Shown: piece by piece, positions 27,214 through 35,754 of the stretch | How the letters are laid out: every line of letters starts with the position of its first letter | How positions within the stretch are numbered: position 1 is the stretch's first letter | Assembly: GCA_965197575.1 (NCBI GenBank) | Contig: OZ240214.1 | Location: 3,720,001-3,784,000 of the forward strand | Direction of reading: 5' to 3' | Origin: VXOI01 sp965197575 | GTDB lineage: Bacteria > Chloroflexota > Dehalococcoidia > Lucifugimonadales > UBA3495 | DNA: 64,000 nucleotides | The notes under the pieces: generated by a model | Told to the model about the DNA's origin: nothing | Seen by the model: the letters and a program-made list of their open reading frames with translations, nothing else | Database searches by the model: none | Made by a program: the position numbers and the translations under genes

Positions 27214-28719
27214 CTAGATGGTCCGCATTTGGGGGAACAGCATCACGTCGCGGATGGAAGTCTGGCCCGACAGCAGCATGACCAGCCGGTCGATGCCAAT
27301 GCCCAAGCCGCCGGTGGGGGGCATTCCGTACTCCATGGCGGTCAGGAAGTCCTCGTCCTGCCGGTCCACTTCCTCGTCCTGGTGGAGGCGGCGTATCTCT
27401 TCCTGGGCCTCGAACCTTTCCCGTTGCACCCGCGGGTCGTTCAGCTCGGTGTAGGAGTTGGCGATTTCCATGCCGCAGGCGAAAGCCTCGAACCGCTCAA
27501 CATACCCCGGAGCGCCCGGCTTGGCCTTGGCCAGCGGCGACATTTCCTCCGGGTAGTCCAGCAGGAAGGTCGGCTGCACCAGGTGGGGCTCAACCAGCGA
27601 CGACAGCAGCTTGTCGATGATGCGGCCCCGGCTGTCGCGGAATCCGGTGTCGACGCCGAGGGCTGCCGCCCGGCGTTGCAGGTCCTGGTCGGAGCAAGCG
27701 TCGATGTCGATTCCACCGCGCCGTTGCAACTCCTCCCGCAGGTCAGCCCTACGCCACGGCGGCGTGAAGTCGATCACCCGGTCGCCGACGGACACCGTGG
27801 TCGATCCCAGGACTTCCTTCGCCAGCCCGGAAATCATCTCTTCGACCATCTCCATGACGTGGTTGTAGTCGGCGTAGGCTTCGTAGCTTTCCAGCAGGGT
27901 GAACTCCGGGTTGTGGTCTTGGTCGATGCCCTCGTTGCGGAACACCCGGCCGATCTCGTAGACCTTGTCCAACCCGCCAATGATGAGCCGCTTCAGGTAA
28001 AGCTCGGTGGCGATCCGCAGGTAAAGCTGCTGGTCGAGCGCGTTGTGATGGGTGATGAACGGTCTGGCGTGGGCCCCGGCGGCCACCGGCACCAGCACCG
28101 GCGTGTCCACCTCCAGGAAGCCCCGGTCGTCGAGGAACCGGCGGATGCCGCTCATTACCCTGCTGCGCAGCTTGAACACCGGCATGATTTCCCGGTTGGC
28201 GATGAGGTCCAGGTAGCGTTGCCGGTAGCGGGTCTCGGTGTCCCGCAGCCCGTGGTACTTCTCCGGGAGCGGGCGCATACCCTTGGCGAGAACGCACATC
28301 CGCTGGGCGTCGATGGTGATTTCGCCGGTGCGGGTGCGGATGAGGCTGCCCTCCACGCCCAGGTGGTCGCCGATGTCCAGGTCCTTGAGCAACTCGAAGT
28401 CATCGCCCATGTTGTTGCGGCGGAGCAGGACCTGAATACCGCCGGAAGCGTCCTGCAAGTCCAAGAACGCCGCGCGCCCCATTACGCGCATGGAAACGAT
28501 GCGGCCCGCCAACGACACGCCTTGGGCATCCTCGGCAGGGCAACTCCCGGCCTCAACGGCCTCGAAAGCGGCAACCGCGGCGGCGTTGTCGCAGGTGCGG
28601 TGGAAGCGCGGGGGGTACGGGTCGACGCCGTTGCTGCGCAGCCGCTCCAGCTTGACGGCCCGGTTGGCCAGAAGGCTCTCTTCCCGGTTAGCCGGTAGGC
28701 TCTCTTGCGGGGTAGGCAT
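27214..28719 (-). CDS. lysS: Lysine--tRNA ligase (class II)
   Basis: Charges tRNA-Lys in the cytoplasm. The first 150 residues form the OB-fold anticodon-binding domain. The catalytic domain follows, with RNEGIDQDHNPEFTLLESYEAY (motif 2 region) and GGLGIGIDRLVMLLSGQTSIRDV as motif 3. 501 residues is normal. Its ATG directly follows the greA stop (TAGATG), so both are in one operon. Confidence 0.96.
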   Translation of the reverse strand: MPTPQESLPANREESLLANRAVKLERLRSNGVDPYPPRFHRTCDNAAAVAAFEAVEAGSCPAEDAQGVSLAGRIVSMRVMGRAAFLDLQDASGGIQVLLRRNNMGDDFELLKDLDIGDHLGVEGSLIRTRTGEITIDAQRMCVLAKGMRPLPEKYHGLRDTETRYRQRYLDLIANREIMPVFKLRSRVMSGIRRFLDDRGFLEVDTPVLVPVAAGAHARPFITHHNALDQQLYLRIATELYLKRLIIGGLDKVYEIGRVFRNEGIDQDHNPEFTLLESYEAYADYNHVMEMVEEMISGLAKEVLGSTTVSVGDRVIDFTPPWRRADLREELQRRGGIDIDACSDQDLQRRAAALGVDTGFRDSRGRIIDKLLSSLVEPHLVQPTFLLDYPEEMSPLAKAKPGAPGYVERFEAFACGMEIANSYTELNDPRVQRERFEAQEEIRRLHQDEEVDRQDEDFLTAMEYGMPPTGGLGIGIDRLVMLLSGQTSIRDVMLFPQMRTI

Positions 28720-29187
28720 CTAGTCTATGGCGATGATTTCGAGCTTTATCTTGCCCGAAGGTGCGCTGACTTCCGTCACTTCCCCCACCCGCTTGCCCAA
28801 GAGGCCGCGCCCGATGGGGGAGACGTTGGAGATCCTGCCTTGGGAGGGGTCGGACTCGGCGCTCCCGGTGATGGTGTACTGGTAGGACTTGCCGTCCTGA
28901 TTTTGGACCGTCACCTTCGCGCCGACTTCCACGGCGTCGGCCTCGCTGCGGCTTTCTTCGATGATTATGGCGTTGCTGACCATGTTGTCGAGAGTCTGGA
29001 TGCGGCCCTCGGTGAAGGCCAACTCGTTCTTGGCCTCCTCGTACTCCGCATTGCTGACCGTGCCGCCGCGCTCCCGCGACTGCTGGATGCTGGCGGCCAC
29101 CTCATGGCGGCGGACGGTACGCAGATGCTCCAACTCAGCCTGCAATTTCTCCATTCCGTCGCGCGTCAAGTAAATTGGCTGAGGCAT
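28720..29187 (-). CDS. greA: Transcription elongation factor GreA
   Basis: Binds the secondary channel of RNA polymerase and stimulates cleavage of backtracked RNA. The N-terminal coiled coil (LTRDGMEKLQAELEHLRTV, NAEYEEAKNELAFTEGRI) carries the acidic tip, and the C-terminal FKBP-like domain has GSAESDPSQGRISNVSPIG. The ATG at 29187 begins MPQPIYLT and gives the usual 155 residues; the longer frame is upstream leader. A promoter with two good boxes lies 70-100 bases upstream. Confidence 0.94.
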   Translation of the reverse strand: MPQPIYLTRDGMEKLQAELEHLRTVRRHEVAASIQQSRERGGTVSNAEYEEAKNELAFTEGRIQTLDNMVSNAIIIEESRSEADAVEVGAKVTVQNQDGKSYQYTITGSAESDPSQGRISNVSPIGRGLLGKRVGEVTEVSAPSGKIKLEIIAID

Positions 29188-29257
29188 CGCAGAACTCTCC
29201 ACCGGAGCCAAAAAACATAGGAGAAACGACGCAACGCATCGTCTCCGCCTGACCAGG

Positions 29258-29287
29258 ATTTTAATCCTCGTCCGCACCCCTTGTAAA
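29258..29287 (-). promoter_or_regulatory. Promoter of greA-lysS
   Basis: Minus strand: -35 TTTACA (5 of 6) and -10 TAAAAT (5 of 6), spaced 18 bases. Transcription would begin near 29251, giving a leader of about 64 bases before the greA ATG. Confidence 0.65.
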
Positions 29288-29323
29288 GGCGGGTAGACCG
29301 GAAGCGGGGTCTTTTGATTCTTT

Positions 29324-29408
29324 GTCTGAATCAGGATTGAAGGATTATAGGATTAACCGGATTGGAAAATCCTGAAAACCCCCAGATCCAGCAAATCCTG
29401 ATTCAGAC
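29324..29408. repeat. Palindromic repeat element with GGATT units
   Basis: A perfect 15-base inverted repeat, GTCTGAATCAGGATT (29324-29338) and its complement (29394-29408), encloses a segment with further GGATT units. Similar 'CAGGATT' palindromes recur in several environmental bacterial genomes; this is recollection, not a search. It lies between the promoters of the divergent greA and cobalamin operons. Confidence 0.7.
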
Positions 29409-29453
29409 AATTGCGCCAAGAATCGAAAGGCCCCGGAGGACAGCTTGGCGCGC

Positions 29454-29482
29454 TTGACACCCGGCGGGGCAGGGTGCATGAT
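29454..29482 (+). promoter_or_regulatory. Promoter of the cobalamin riboswitch operon
   Basis: A perfect -35, TTGACA (29454-29459), and CATGAT (29477-29482, 4 of 6) spaced exactly 17 bases. The start of transcription would be near 29489, a little above the riboswitch. Confidence 0.7.
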
Positions 29483-29502
29483 TGGGGCACAATTTATTAG
29501 CA

Positions 29503-29632
29503 TTGACGGTGGGAGTTCTCTTCGCAGGGATTAATAGGGGAAGCTGGTCGAAGTCCAGCGCTGTCCCGCAACGGTAGGCCCCGACGCTACGGCTTTTGAT
29601 TCGGGGCGAGTCCGGTCCACTGCTCCCATCAT
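29503..29632 (+). ncRNA. Cobalamin riboswitch
   Basis: The core carries the B12-box-like sequence GTCCAGCGCTGTCCCGCAA preceded by GGGGAAGCTGGTCGAA, as in adenosyl- or methylcobalamin riboswitches. Flanking TGGGAG and CTCCCA close the outer helix. It sits between a promoter and an intrinsic terminator ahead of btuF-like genes, so high cobalamin should stop transcription of the importer. Exact ends are approximate. Confidence 0.9.
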
Positions 29633-29682
29633 GTAACGGCCTTCGAGGAAAGGCGCTGGCATAGCTGTGGTAGCCGTTGCCG

Positions 29683-29714
29683 CCCCTGCTTCATCCTTGA
29701 AGCGGGGCTTTTTT
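29683..29714 (+). terminator. Expression-platform terminator of the riboswitch
   Basis: A stem formed by CCCCTGCTTCA and TGAAGCGGGG (one bulged T) with a TCCT loop, then CTTTTTT. It ends about 25 bases before the btuF start, as expected for transcriptional control by the cobalamin riboswitch. Confidence 0.88.
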
Positions 29715-29738
29715 ATTGGGAAATTTGGCGAGGAGACC

Positions 29739-30824
29739 GTGACGACGTTGAAACACCTGTTGGCGGCCCTTGGCCTCGGGGCCATTTTCGCTTTGCTTAT
29801 CGCCTGCTCCGGCGACCCGACTCCGGCGCCGGCCGCAACGGCCGCGCCCACTGCGACCCCTATACCCGCATCAACACCCGCGCCGGCGCCCACACAGGCC
29901 CCAACAGCTACACCGGCGGCTGCGCCCGCGCAAGCCCCGACCCGGGCTCCGACCAATGTGCCGCCCCGGCCAACGGAGCCTCCGCAGCCTCCGACACGGG
30001 TACCGGATACCCCGACTCTGATGCCGGTGACGCCCGAGCCGGTAACGGTCACGTCGACCAGCGGCGAGGAAGTCGTTTTCGACACGCCGCCGGAGCGAAT
30101 GGTGGTCTACGACGGCGCGGCGGTGGAGATGCTGTTCGCCATCGGCGAGGGCCACCGCGTCATCGGCACTCACAGTTTCGTGACCTACCCGCCGGAGACG
30201 GAAAGCATCGCCAAGGTGGGCAATGCCTTCGAGATGGATCTCGAGGCCATCGTCGCCCTGGACCCTGACCTGGTGTACGTGTTCTATGACCGCTTCAACG
30301 AAGATCTGGAGCGGGCCGGGCTGAAGGTGCTTTACATCAGGAGTCTGTCCCACGGCTTCACCGAGGTCGCCGACCAGATACGGATGTGGGGTCTCATCAC
30401 CGGCGCTGCCGACGAGGCCGAAGCGGTGGCGGGCGAGTTCGACGCGCGGGTCGCTGCTGTCGAGGAGAAACTTCAGCAGGTCGAATCTGCCAAGACCATT
30501 TATTCTCACGGTTTCGAGTGGTGGACGCCGGGGCGAAAAACGCTGGTGAACGACGTGTTCGAGATGCTCAAGCTCGACAACATTGCCGACTTCGAGGGCT
30601 ACCAGCAGATCAGCCCCGAAGTGGTGGTGGCCTCCGCCCCGGACATCGTGATGGGCGACGTGGAGAGCATAACCGGCGAACCGGCGCTGGCCGGGCTGAC
30701 CGCGGTCAAGGATGGACACATCTTTACGATGAGCGAGGGGAACTCTTTCGACGTGGCCGGGCCCCGGTTTATGGACGCCGTGGAAGAAATGGCTGCCTGG
30801 GTATATCCCGATCTCTTTGAGTAA
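29739..30824 (+). CDS. btuF: Cobalamin-type ABC transporter substrate-binding lipoprotein
   Basis: A 361-residue FepB/BtuF-family binding protein. The signal peptide ends in the lipobox LIAC, followed by a Thr/Pro/Ala linker of about 80 residues. The binding domain begins near VFDTPPERMVVYDGAAVEML, with the family's DLEAIVALDPDLV helix. Placement behind a B12 riboswitch and before permease and ATPase genes points to cobalamin or cobinamide. The GTG at 29739 has AGGAG only 3 bases away; a TTG at 29748 is the alternative. Confidence 0.88.
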   Translation: MTTLKHLLAALGLGAIFALLIACSGDPTPAPAATAAPTATPIPASTPAPAPTQAPTATPAAAPAQAPTRAPTNVPPRPTEPPQPPTRVPDTPTLMPVTPEPVTVTSTSGEEVVFDTPPERMVVYDGAAVEMLFAIGEGHRVIGTHSFVTYPPETESIAKVGNAFEMDLEAIVALDPDLVYVFYDRFNEDLERAGLKVLYIRSLSHGFTEVADQIRMWGLITGAADEAEAVAGEFDARVAAVEEKLQQVESAKTIYSHGFEWWTPGRKTLVNDVFEMLKLDNIADFEGYQQISPEVVVASAPDIVMGDVESITGEPALAGLTAVKDGHIFTMSEGNSFDVAGPRFMDAVEEMAAWVYPDLFE

Positions 30825-30847
30825 GTCGCCGGAAGAGACAAGCAGAC

Positions 30848-31951
30848 GTGGCCGAACGAAGCAGCAGCACTCCGGGCGGAATTGAGGCCCTCAACCTCGG
30901 CAAAATAGCCGGGGGGCTGGTCGGGCTGCGCTATCCGTGGTGGCGGCTGGCCTTCGGCGGGGCCGTGTTCCTGATTGCGGCCGTATTTGCGGCCAGCCTC
31001 GGCTCGGTCGACATCCCCTTCCTGGCTACCGCCCAAATCGTTCTTTCCCGGCTGCCCGGCCTGGACCTGCCCGCAGATACGCCAGCGGCTTGGGACACTA
31101 TCTTGTGGCAGCTCCGGCTGCCCCGGGTGCTGCTGGCGGGGATCGTGGGCGGGGCGCTGGCCATGTCCGGCGCGGCCTACCAGGGACTGTTCAAGAACCC
31201 GCTGGCCGACCCCTACTTGGTGGGGGTGGCGTCCGGCGCTGGGTTGGGCGCGACCATCGTGCTGCTGACCGGGGTGCCGCTGGTGATCGGCGGATTCAGC
31301 TTCCTGCCCATCGCCGCCTTTACCGGGGGCATTTCGGCGGTGGGCGTGGCCTACTCCATCGCCCGGAGCTCCCAGGGCACGCCCCTTACCACGCTGATCC
31401 TGGCCGGGGTGGCCATTGCATCCCTGGCCGGCGCGGTGACCAGCCTGCTGATGCTCAGGAGCGACCCGGAGCTCCGGCCGGTTCTTAGCTGGCTTTTGGG
31501 CAGCTTCATCGCCGCCGAGTGGAGCGAAAGCGGCATCGTGCTTCTCTACCTGGTGCCGTGCCTCGCCGTGTTGCTGGGATTCGCCCGAATCCTGAACGTG
31601 CTGCAACTGAGCGAGGAACACGCGGCGATGTTGGGGATCGAGGTCGAAAAGGTGAAGCTGCTGCTGATTCTCGCGGCCACGCTGGCCACGGCGGCCGCCG
31701 TCTCCTTCACCGGCCTGATCGGGTTCGTGGGGCTGATCGCCCCCCATGCGGTGCGGCTGGTCTGGGGGACCGACTACCGCTTCATCCTGCCCATGTCGGC
31801 CATCGTGGGGGCCACGTTCCTGGTCCTGGCCGATCTGGCGGCGCGGACGGTGGTAAGCCCAGGCGAACTGCCGGTGGGGGTGGTGACGGCATTTTGCGGC
31901 GCGCCGTTCTTCCTGTACCTGCTGCGGCGTCGGCGTTCGGGGATGGTGTAG
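30848..31951 (+). CDS. btuC: FecCD/BtuC-type ABC permease
   Basis: A 367-residue membrane permease with about 10 helices. Conserved blocks are LRLPRVLLAGIVGGALAMSG, GLFKNPLADPYLVG and SFTGLIGFVGLIAPH, the typical BtuC/FecCD sequence set. N-terminal extension of about 40 residues before the first helix. The GTG at 30848 begins 23 bases after btuF. It forms the membrane channel for the corrinoid. Confidence 0.93.
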   Translation: MAERSSSTPGGIEALNLGKIAGGLVGLRYPWWRLAFGGAVFLIAAVFAASLGSVDIPFLATAQIVLSRLPGLDLPADTPAAWDTILWQLRLPRVLLAGIVGGALAMSGAAYQGLFKNPLADPYLVGVASGAGLGATIVLLTGVPLVIGGFSFLPIAAFTGGISAVGVAYSIARSSQGTPLTTLILAGVAIASLAGAVTSLLMLRSDPELRPVLSWLLGSFIAAEWSESGIVLLYLVPCLAVLLGFARILNVLQLSEEHAAMLGIEVEKVKLLLILAATLATAAAVSFTGLIGFVGLIAPHAVRLVWGTDYRFILPMSAIVGATFLVLADLAARTVVSPGELPVGVVTAFCGAPFFLYLLRRRRSGMV

Positions 31952-31952
31952 C

Positions 31953-32819
31953 GTGGCCGTCGACGAGCATGTCAAGACCGGGGCCGGTCCGAACGGGACA
32001 AGCCCACACGGGACCAGTCCCCCCGGCGGACTCGCCCAACTCGAAACCGGGGTCGGCATTGACGTGTCCGGCGTCTGGTCGTCATACGGCGACCGGCAGG
32101 TGCTGACCGGGCTGGACCTGTCGGTCGAGCAGGGCGCGCTCATCGCCTTGGCCGGGCCCAACGGCGTGGGGAAGTCGACCTTGCTGCGGCTCATCGCCGG
32201 GTCGCTGCGGCCCGTCCGCGGCACGGTCGCCGTGATGGGGAAGGACATGGCTGGTCTTTCGGTCAGGAACAAGTCGCGCCTCGTGGCCGTCGTCCCCCAG
32301 AACCCCGAGCTTCCCCGGGGCGCGGCCGCCCTGGAAGTGGTGCTGATGGGGCGCAATCCCCACTTGGGGCTGCTGGCTTGGGAGAGCGCGGCGGACGTGG
32401 AGATCGCCGTCGCGGCGATGCGCCGCACCGATTCGGAAGAGTTCCTCGACCGGCCCATCCACCAGCTATCCGGCGGCGAACGTCAGCGGGTGGCGATTGC
32501 GATGGCCCTGGCCCAGGAAACGCCGGTGATTCTGCTGGACGAGCCGACCGCCAACCTCGATCTGGCCTATCAGCCGATGGTCATGCGGCTGTTGCAAGAA
32601 CTGGCGGCATCGGGCAAGACTGTGATCACGGCGTTGCACGACCTGACGCTGGCGGGCCAGTTCTGCGACTCCGTGGCCCTGATGGGCGGCGGGCGGGTCC
32701 TGGCCTCCGGCGCGCCCGAAGAGGTCGTGACCGCCGAGAACATCAAGCAGGTCTACGGCGCGGACACGATAGTCATCGAGCACCCCACCACCGGCAAGCC
32801 CATAGTGGTAAACTCGTAG
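31953..32819 (+). CDS. btuD: Cobalamin-type ABC transporter ATP-binding protein
   Basis: A 288-residue ATPase. Walker A is GPNGVGKST, the signature LSGGERQRVAIAMAL, and Walker B VILLDEPTANLD. The first 45 residues, Thr/Gly/Pro-rich, precede the ATPase core and are unusual for the family. The GTG at 31953 lies one base after the btuC stop. It powers the btuFC importer. Confidence 0.93.
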   Translation: MAVDEHVKTGAGPNGTSPHGTSPPGGLAQLETGVGIDVSGVWSSYGDRQVLTGLDLSVEQGALIALAGPNGVGKSTLLRLIAGSLRPVRGTVAVMGKDMAGLSVRNKSRLVAVVPQNPELPRGAAALEVVLMGRNPHLGLLAWESAADVEIAVAAMRRTDSEEFLDRPIHQLSGGERQRVAIAMALAQETPVILLDEPTANLDLAYQPMVMRLLQELAASGKTVITALHDLTLAGQFCDSVALMGGGRVLASGAPEEVVTAENIKQVYGADTIVIEHPTTGKPIVVNS

Positions 32820-32925
32820 CAAGCGGCAACCGGACTCCACGGTGCGGCAGCCGTTATGCTGCCCCTGAGCGGCCCTGCATCGGATGACACCGGCGCCTTC
32901 ATTTCGGAGAAGGCGAGGTTTTAGG

Positions 32926-33687
32926 ATGACCACCAGACTGCCCCGGCCCTTCCGTGACAAATCCGGACTGGACGACTTGAACGATCCGGAGTTGTACGAC
33001 CGCGCCGCCTTCCGGGTCATACCCGACCCGGACGCCCCCGACGACCTGGAACCTCTGCCCGACGCTATGCAACAGGAAATACACGTAAACGAGACCATCC
33101 AGGTCGTAAGAACCTTCTTCCTCAGCCGCCAGCAAGTGGTGGTCAGCGGCGACACCCCCGTCTACTACATCGAAGCCGACGGCCGCCAGCAGATCGTCCG
33201 GCCTGACTGCTATGTCGCCTTCCGAGTGAATCCCCTGGCCATCCGCCGACGCAACGGCTACTTCATCCGCGAGGTAGGCAAGGCCCCCGACTTCGTGCTG
33301 GAGATCGCCTCGGAGACCACGTATTCCAACGACCTCGGCCCCAAACGCGAGCTGTACGCACGCCTCGGCGTCGGTGAATACTGGCGATTTGATGCCACCG
33401 GCGGCGAGTTCTACGGGGAGCCCCTGGTGGGGGAGACGCTGGCCGAAGGTGTGTACCACCGTCTCCCGGTGCACCGGCAGAGCGGCAACCTGGCGTGGGG
33501 TCGCAGCCCGCTGCTGGGCTTGGACCTATGTTGGGAACCTGACCGTCTGCGCTTTTTCAATCCGGCAACGGGGGCCTACCTTCCCAATCTGGCGGAGTCG
33601 GAGGCCCGCGCCGAAGCAGCGATAGCAGAGGCGGAACGATTGCGGGAACAACTGCGGATGTTGGAGGAGCAGCCTCCTCAGCCGTAA
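32926..33687 (+). CDS. Uma2-family nuclease-like protein with coiled-coil tail
   Basis: A 253-residue paralogue of the gene at 493 and the gene at 52232. Shared blocks are RPDCYVAF, IRRRNGYFI, DLGPKRELYARLGVGEYWRFDATGG and EPLVGETLAEG. The C-terminal 40 residues are Ala/Glu/Arg-rich. ATG at 32926 has GAGG 7 bases upstream. A short terminator lies 100 bases beyond its stop. The family's cellular role is unknown. Confidence 0.85.
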   Translation: MTTRLPRPFRDKSGLDDLNDPELYDRAAFRVIPDPDAPDDLEPLPDAMQQEIHVNETIQVVRTFFLSRQQVVVSGDTPVYYIEADGRQQIVRPDCYVAFRVNPLAIRRRNGYFIREVGKAPDFVLEIASETTYSNDLGPKRELYARLGVGEYWRFDATGGEFYGEPLVGETLAEGVYHRLPVHRQSGNLAWGRSPLLGLDLCWEPDRLRFFNPATGAYLPNLAESEARAEAAIAEAERLREQLRMLEEQPPQP

Positions 33688-33784
33688 CGGGCGTTTGACA
33701 ATCCGCACCTAGCGGTGTTACGGTTCTGACGGCGGCCGGACGTCGAGACGGCCCTCACGATAGCCGCGAATTTCTCCTGAAATG

Positions 33785-33804
33785 ACCCGCTCCGGCGGGT
33801 TTTT
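33785..33804 (+). terminator. Short intrinsic terminator before ctaA
   Basis: ACCCGC-TCCG-GCGGGT stem (6 bp, 4-base loop) followed by TTTTT. It ends transcription of the Uma2 gene or acts as an attenuator, since it lies only 8 bases before the likely ctaA start. Confidence 0.7.
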
Positions 33805-33811
33805 GAATGTA

Positions 33812-34804
33812 ATGGCAATAGCCGGTGCCGGCCGGACTTGGGTCGGCAGCCACGGTTCCCAAGGCTGGTTCCGGGGACTCACCCTGGCCACTACGCTCAG
33901 CGTTTTCGCCCTGCTGGTGTTGGGGGGCGTGGTGCGGGTGACCGGGTCGGGACTGGGTTGTCCCGATTGGCCCCTTTGCGAGGGCGGGCTGCTGCCCCCG
34001 GCAGACTCGAAAGCCATCATCGAGTTTTCCCACCGGGTCGTCGCTTCGTTCCTCGTGGGGCCGCTGGTCGCCGCCACCTTCCTCTCGGCCTGGATTTCCC
34101 AACGGCGTCAGCCGTGGCTGGTCTGGCCGGCCACCGCCATGCTGGCGCTGGTCCTGGCGCAGGCCGGGCTGGGCGGCGTCACCGTGCTGAACGAGCTTCC
34201 CGGAGAAACGGTCATGGCCCACCTGGCCTTGGGCGAGGCGCTGCTGGGCCTGATGGCGCTGATTACCGTGGTGGCCCACCGGGGCGCGCCCCGGCTCGAC
34301 GCGCCGTCTTGGGCCAGGGGCAAATTGCGGTCGTTCCCCTCGTTGCTGGCGGTCTCCGCCGCCGCTTCCTTCGTCCTGCTGCTCTCCGGCTCCTACGTCA
34401 CCATCAGCGGCTCGACCGGCGCCTGCCTGGACTGGCCCTTGTGCAACGGCGACGCCTTTCCGGGGGGGCAGTTGCAGTTGGTACACATGGTCCATCGCTA
34501 CGTGGCGCTAATCGTCGGCCTGTTGGTGCTATACACCCTGCACCTCGGTTTCCGCCGGGGCGTTCAACCGCCGGAAATTCGTGTGCTGTCCTTGGCGGCC
34601 GCGGCCCTTTTCGGAGCGCAGGTGCTGGCCGGGGCGGGCGCGGTCTGGACCGACTTCTCCCAAGAGTTCCGGGGGCTGCACCTTGGCGTCGCCTCGGCGT
34701 TCTGGGGCGTGCTGACCGCGCTGCTGGCTGGGTGCTTCTGCGGCCAAGACTCCCGTGAAACCTTCCGCCAAAACTCCGGGGACGAAAGGCGGGCCTATGG
34801 CTGA
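33812..34804 (+). CDS. ctaA: Heme A synthase
   Basis: A membrane protein of about 330 residues with 8 helices; it oxidises the C8 methyl of heme O to the formyl of heme A. Conserved histidines are in IEFSHRVVASFLVGP, AHLALGEALLGLM, HMVHRYVALIV and RGLHLGVASAFWG. GSGLGCPDWPLCEGG and GACLDWPLCNGD are the paired cysteine motifs of the loops. An ATG at 33782 overlaps the terminator stem, so I prefer ATG 33812; neither has a good Shine-Dalgarno sequence. ctaB follows with an 8-base overlap. Confidence 0.9.
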   Translation: MAIAGAGRTWVGSHGSQGWFRGLTLATTLSVFALLVLGGVVRVTGSGLGCPDWPLCEGGLLPPADSKAIIEFSHRVVASFLVGPLVAATFLSAWISQRRQPWLVWPATAMLALVLAQAGLGGVTVLNELPGETVMAHLALGEALLGLMALITVVAHRGAPRLDAPSWARGKLRSFPSLLAVSAAASFVLLLSGSYVTISGSTGACLDWPLCNGDAFPGGQLQLVHMVHRYVALIVGLLVLYTLHLGFRRGVQPPEIRVLSLAAAALFGAQVLAGAGAVWTDFSQEFRGLHLGVASAFWGVLTALLAGCFCGQDSRETFRQNSGDERRAYG

Positions 34805-35735
34805 CCGGGAAATCGGCCTGACCGGCCCGGAGACCCGGCCGCACTTGGGGCGGGCCGCCGCCATCCTACGAACGGCGGCGGACTACCTGGCGCTGACCAA
34901 GCCGCCCATCATCTCGTTGTTGCTGGTCACGGCCATCGGCGGTATGTTCCTCGCGGCCTCGGGGGTGCCGCCGCTGACCACGTTGCTGCTGGTCTGCGTG
35001 GGCGGGGCCCTGGGGGCTGGCGGAGCGAACGCCATCAACCACTACCTCGACCAAGACATCGACGCGCTGATGACGCGCACGGCATCGCGTCCGGTGCCGG
35101 GCCACCGGATTCGGCCCCGGTTGGCCTTGACTTTCGGCATCGTCCTGAACGTGGCGGCCTTTGCGGTGCTGGAACGCGGGGTGAACCTGCCAGCCGCCGG
35201 GCTGACCCTGGCCGCGACCCTGTTCTACGTGCTGGTCTATACCGGCTGGCTGAAGCGCACCACGCCGCAGAACATCGTCATCGGCGGCGCGGCCGGCTCC
35301 ATCCCCCCGGTGGTCGGCTGGGTGGCCGTCACGGGCAGCCTCGACCTCCCGGCGCTGTATATGTTCAGCATCATCTTCTTCTGGACGCCTCCCCACTTCT
35401 GGGCCTTGGCCCTGCTGATTCAGCGGGACTACGAACGGGCGGGCGTGCCGATGCTGCCGGTGGTGGCGGGGAAGGAAAGGACGGTGCAGAACATCCTGGC
35501 CTACTCGGTGGTGCTGGTGACGCTGACCCTGGTGTTCGCCGCCACCGGGGCGGTGGGCTTGGTCTACCTGGGCGCGGCGGCGGTGTTGGGAGTGGTGTTC
35601 GTGGCGATGGCCTGGCAGCTACGCCGCCAACAGACAGCCCGGAAGGCGCGCCACCTGTACCTGTATTCGCTGCTCTATCTCGCGCTGCTCTTCGTAGCGA
35701 TGATGGTGGACGGGGTGGTGGGCAAGTACGTGTAA
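34797..35735 (+). CDS. ctaB: Protoheme IX farnesyltransferase (heme O synthase)
   Basis: A 312-residue UbiA-type prenyltransferase that attaches farnesyl to heme b, giving heme O, the CtaA substrate. The first Asp-rich motif is ANAINHYLDQDIDALM, and the following TASRPVPG is conserved. YTGWLKRTTPQNIVIGG is the second motif region. The ATG at 34797 overlaps the ctaA stop. Heme A made here serves the ctaC-E oxidase 1 kb downstream. Confidence 0.93.
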   Translation: MADREIGLTGPETRPHLGRAAAILRTAADYLALTKPPIISLLLVTAIGGMFLAASGVPPLTTLLLVCVGGALGAGGANAINHYLDQDIDALMTRTASRPVPGHRIRPRLALTFGIVLNVAAFAVLERGVNLPAAGLTLAATLFYVLVYTGWLKRTTPQNIVIGGAAGSIPPVVGWVAVTGSLDLPALYMFSIIFFWTPPHFWALALLIQRDYERAGVPMLPVVAGKERTVQNILAYSVVLVTLTLVFAATGAVGLVYLGAAAVLGVVFVAMAWQLRRQQTARKARHLYLYSLLYLALLFVAMMVDGVVGKYV

Positions 35736-35754
35736 GTGAGAGCGTCCCACCAAG

